Below are positions 13,272 through 15,126 of a DNA stretch of 15,126 nt, piece by piece. The position numbers and the translations under genes are program-made. Source of the DNA: an uncultured Novosphingobium sp. (lineage in GTDB: Bacteria; Pseudomonadota; Alphaproteobacteria; Sphingomonadales; Sphingomonadaceae); contig CALMBN010000322.1 in assembly GCA_937860195.1 (NCBI GenBank), positions 1 to 15,126 of the forward strand, read 5' to 3'. Numbering within the stretch: position 1 is the first letter of the stretch; the number at the start of each line of letters is the position of its first letter. The notes under the pieces were generated by a model, which was given only the letters and a program-made list of their open reading frames with translations, had not been told where the DNA came from and made no database searches.

Positions 13272-13772
13272 CTATTTCTTGTCGTTCCGCCGCTGATACC
13301 GGGTCAGGCAAACGCCGACATATTCGCGCAGCGTTTCGTTGATCGTGGCTTGGGCGGTCTTGGTGTCCCAGACCATCAGCGAGCCCTTGCTGCAATAGGT
13401 CAGCTTGGTGAACTCATTCGCACCGGTGAAGGGATTGGCGGTATCGCCAAACGATTCGAGCGACAGGTCAAAGTGATAGGTGCAATCGCCCTTGCCGCCT
13501 GGAATTTCCATCGCGGTCAGGTTGAGATAGGTATCCATCACGGCTTGTGGATCCTTGGAATCGTATTGGATGGCGATCCCTTTGGCTTTCAGCTCGCTTT
13601 GCACCGCCGTGATGGCCGAGGCATGGCTGACCTTGCACTTTGTCAGCGAGGTCGTGCCATCGTCTTCACCATAGACATAGAATTTGGGCATGGTCTCGGC
13701 CAAGGCCGGGGCGGTGAAAGCCGGCGCGGTAACGGCCAAAATCGCGGCCATGGTGCGAACTGTGCGGCGCAT
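13272..13772 (-). CDS. Small secreted four-cysteine protein, function unknown
   Basis: A 166-residue exported protein that I do not recognise. Residues 1-25 are a signal peptide: MRRTVR basic start, hydrophobic core (MAAILAVTAPAFTAP) and cleavage after ALA. The mature part has four cysteines (C46, C97, C127, C155), which could form two disulfides in the periplasm, and ends in a basic tail (RYQRRNDKK). Segments KFYVYGEDDGTTSLTKC and CTYHFDLSLESFG look like beta strands; residues 134-151 look helical. ATG 13770-13772 has AGGGGA eight bases upstream. It stands alone: the terminator of the VOC gene lies upstream and a shared hairpin downstream. A weak TTTACA-16-TAAATT pair (13810-13837) that would have its -10 box in the loop of that terminator is the only promoter candidate. 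Confidence 0.72.
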   Translation of the reverse strand: MRRTVRTMAAILAVTAPAFTAPALAETMPKFYVYGEDDGTTSLTKCKVSHASAITAVQSELKAKGIAIQYDSKDPQAVMDTYLNLTAMEIPGGKGDCTYHFDLSLESFGDTANPFTGANEFTKLTYCSKGSLMVWDTKTAQATINETLREYVGVCLTRYQRRNDKK

Positions 13773-13797
13773 GGTAAAGTCCCCTGTCCTAATAAAA

Positions 13798-13828
13798 GCT
13801 ACGCCCGGGAATTTAACCCGGGCGCAGC
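13798..13828 (-). terminator. Rho-independent terminator after the frmA-VOC operon
   Basis: CGCCCGGG (13802-13809) and CCCGGGCG (13817-13824) form a perfect 8-bp stem with loop AATTTAA; GCT/AGC outside one mismatch extend it to 13798-13828. Read on the minus strand the stem is followed by TTTTATT, a good U-tail, about 30 bases after the VOC stop. Confidence 0.85.
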
Positions 13829-13856
13829 GTTTGTAAATCAGCTTGTGGGGCCCGGC

Positions 13857-14231
13857 TCAGCCAAGCTGGCAGAACGAACACACCTTGTTGCCATCGGGAT
13901 CGCGCAGATAGGCGCCATAAGCGTTGCCTGGCGCACCCGGGCGCGGACCCGGCTGACCTTCATCGCTGCCGCCGTTGGCCAATCCCGCAGCATGCCAGGC
14001 ATCGACCTGCTCTGCATTCTGCGCGCCAAAGCCGATTGTCCCGCCGTTGGCTGATGAAGCTGCTTCGCCATTGGCCGGCGCGCCAACCCCGAAATTGCCG
14101 CCGTTGTGGCTGTAAAATGCGCGGCCATTGAATTCGGCCCCGGCAGTGCCGCCGATGGCCTGGATTGTTGCGTCGTAAAAGGCCTTGGCTTTGGCGATAT
14201 CGTTGGTGCCGACCATAACGTGGGTAAACAT
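13857..14231 (-). CDS. VOC-family (glyoxalase-like) protein
   Basis: A 124-residue protein of the vicinal oxygen chelate fold, cytoplasmic. The first module begins FTHVMVGTNDIAKAKAFYDA (2-21), the typical first strand and helix; H4 is a candidate metal ligand. The second module ends GAYLRDPDGNKVCSFC, where family members place a Glu/His ligand after the DPDGN turn; here V, C and S stand there, so metal binding may be weak or different. A glycine-rich middle (GGNFGVGAPANGEAASSANGG) is somewhat long. ATG 14229-14231 has AGGAGA six bases upstream. It follows frmA by 14 bases, so it is part of the same transcript. It may help in glutathione-linked aldehyde handling, an inference from position only. 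Confidence 0.85.
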   Translation of the reverse strand: MFTHVMVGTNDIAKAKAFYDATIQAIGGTAGAEFNGRAFYSHNGGNFGVGAPANGEAASSANGGTIGFGAQNAEQVDAWHAAGLANGGSDEGQPGPRPGAPGNAYGAYLRDPDGNKVCSFCQLG

Positions 14232-14245
14232 GCGCTCTCTCCTCT

Positions 14246-15126
14246 TCAGAATACAACGACGCTGCGGATACTCTCACCCGCATGCATCAGATCGAAAGCC
14301 TTGTTGATCTCTTCAAGGCCCATGACGTGCGTGATCATCGGGTCGATCTGGATCTTCCCCTCCATATACATGTCGACGATTTCGGGCACGTCGGTGCGGC
14401 CCTTGGCCCCGCCGAATGCGGTCCCGCGCCAGTTGCGACCGGTGACCAGCTGGAACGGACGGGTGCTGATTTCCTTGCCGGCCTCGGCCACGCCGATGAT
14501 GATGCTCGTGCCCCAGCCGCGATGGCAGGCTTCCAGCGCGGTGCGCATGACTTCGGTGTTGCCGGTGGCATCGAAGGTATAGTCGGCCCCGCCATCGGTC
14601 AGCGCGACCACTGCGGCGACCACTTCCTCGCGGCTCAGACCCTTTGAATTGAGAAAGTCTGTCATCCCGAACCGCCGGCCCCAGTCCTCGCGCGCCGGGT
14701 TGATATCGACACCGACGATCCTACCTGCGCCCGCCAGCTTTGCCCCCTGGATTACGTTGAGGCCGATCCCGCCGAGCCCGAACACCACAACATTGTCGCC
14801 TGGCTGGACCTTGGCGGTCTTGGTCACCGCGCCGACCCCGGTGGTCACCCCGCAGCCAATGTAGCAGCTGGTCTGGAACGGTGCGTCCTTGCGGATTTTT
14901 GCGACCGCGATCTCGGGCAAAACGGTGAAGTTGGAAAAGGTCGAGCAACCCATGTAGTGGTAGATCGTCTCGCCCTTGTAGCTGAACCGGCTGGTTCCGT
15001 CGGGCATCAGGCCCTTGCCCTGAGTGCTGCGGATCGCGGTGCACAGGTTGGTCTTGCCGCTGAGGCACGACTTACACTGGCGGCATTCGGGGGTGTAGAG
15101 CGGGATCACATGGTCGCCCGGTTTCA
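14246..15126 (-). CDS. frmA: Class III alcohol dehydrogenase / S-(hydroxymethyl)glutathione dehydrogenase (N-terminus beyond window)
   Basis: The last 292 residues of a zinc-dependent, NAD-linked dehydrogenase that oxidises S-(hydroxymethyl)glutathione, the spontaneous adduct of formaldehyde and glutathione, in the cytoplasm; it can also reduce S-nitrosoglutathione. Visible: the structural-zinc cysteines in [15 protein letters not shown] close to the visible N terminus, [12 protein letters not shown], the catalytic-zinc Cys in [13 protein letters not shown], the nucleotide-binding [13 protein letters not shown] with the NAD-selecting Asp in VGVDINP, and [27 protein letters not shown] at the end. 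These are class III hallmarks. Reading continues open to the right edge (KPGDHV...), and about 80 N-terminal residues are missing. The formylglutathione hydrolase gene that often accompanies it is not downstream here. Confidence 0.95.
   Translation of the reverse strand, partial: KPGDHVIPLYTPECRQCKSCLSGKTNLCTAIRSTQGKGLMPDGTSRFSYKGETIYHYMGCSTFSNFTVLPEIAVAKIRKDAPFQTSCYIGCGVTTGVGAVTKTAKVQPGDNVVVFGLGGIGLNVIQGAKLAGAGRIVGVDINPAREDWGRRFGMTDFLNSKGLSREEVVAAVVALTDGGADYTFDATGNTEVMRTALEACHRGWGTSIIIGVAEAGKEISTRPFQLVTGRNWRGTAFGGAKGRTDVPEIVDMYMEGKIQIDPMITHVMGLEEINKAFDLMHAGESIRSVVVF

Overview
The window is GC-rich and tightly packed. It reads as a chromosomal segment of an alphaproteobacterium, most likely of the order Sphingomonadales (inferred from protein style: the ClpS, phasin, PhaC, AlaC, winged-helix regulator and DUF2306 proteins all look like sphingomonad/erythrobacter versions). 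Sixteen intact or near-intact protein genes are supported, one of them cut by the right edge, plus a cluster of broken gene pieces at the left edge. No rRNA, tRNA, CRISPR array or insertion sequence was seen.

Layout. 1-76: nothing recognised. 77-911 (-): a mosaic of three gene fragments: the first third of a GNAT-like acetyltransferase, a short piece of an M23 peptidase and a GGDEF-like tail. 994-2052 (+): membrane fatty acid desaturase. 2091-2130: a 13-bp hairpin beside a run of 13 G, between convergent genes. 2185-4490 (-): lptF-lptG, the permease half of the lipopolysaccharide transporter. 4552-5201 (-): a Phd/YefM antitoxin and PIN-domain toxin pair, with a promoter/operator that starts on the stop codon of clpS. 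5233-5607 (-): clpS. 5761-8975 (-): a polyhydroxyalkanoate (PHA) storage block reading DUF2147-like secreted protein, phaC, phasin. 8974-9621 (+): DUF2306 membrane protein, whose start codon overlaps that of the divergent DUF2147-like gene. 9662-13223 (+): alaC aminotransferase, a winged-helix regulator with a degenerate receiver, a crotonase-fold enzyme and a nitroreductase, closely spaced and probably partly co-transcribed. 13272-13772 (-): small secreted four-cysteine protein of unknown function. 13857-15126 (-): VOC-family protein preceded by frmA (class III alcohol dehydrogenase, formaldehyde detoxification), which runs off the right edge.

The most interesting structure is in the PHA block. 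The phasin promoter is bracketed by two perfect 18-bp inverted copies of a TGC-rich sequence, which suggests a granule-sensing repressor of the PhaR type. The phasin gene also carries a second in-frame ATG with the same GAAGGA ribosome binding site as its main start, so it may make both a long form with a lysine-rich extension and a short canonical phasin. Other points are the probably leaderless toxin-antitoxin and clpS transcripts and the three-way chimera at the left edge. All functions are inferred from sequence reading alone; no database search was possible.
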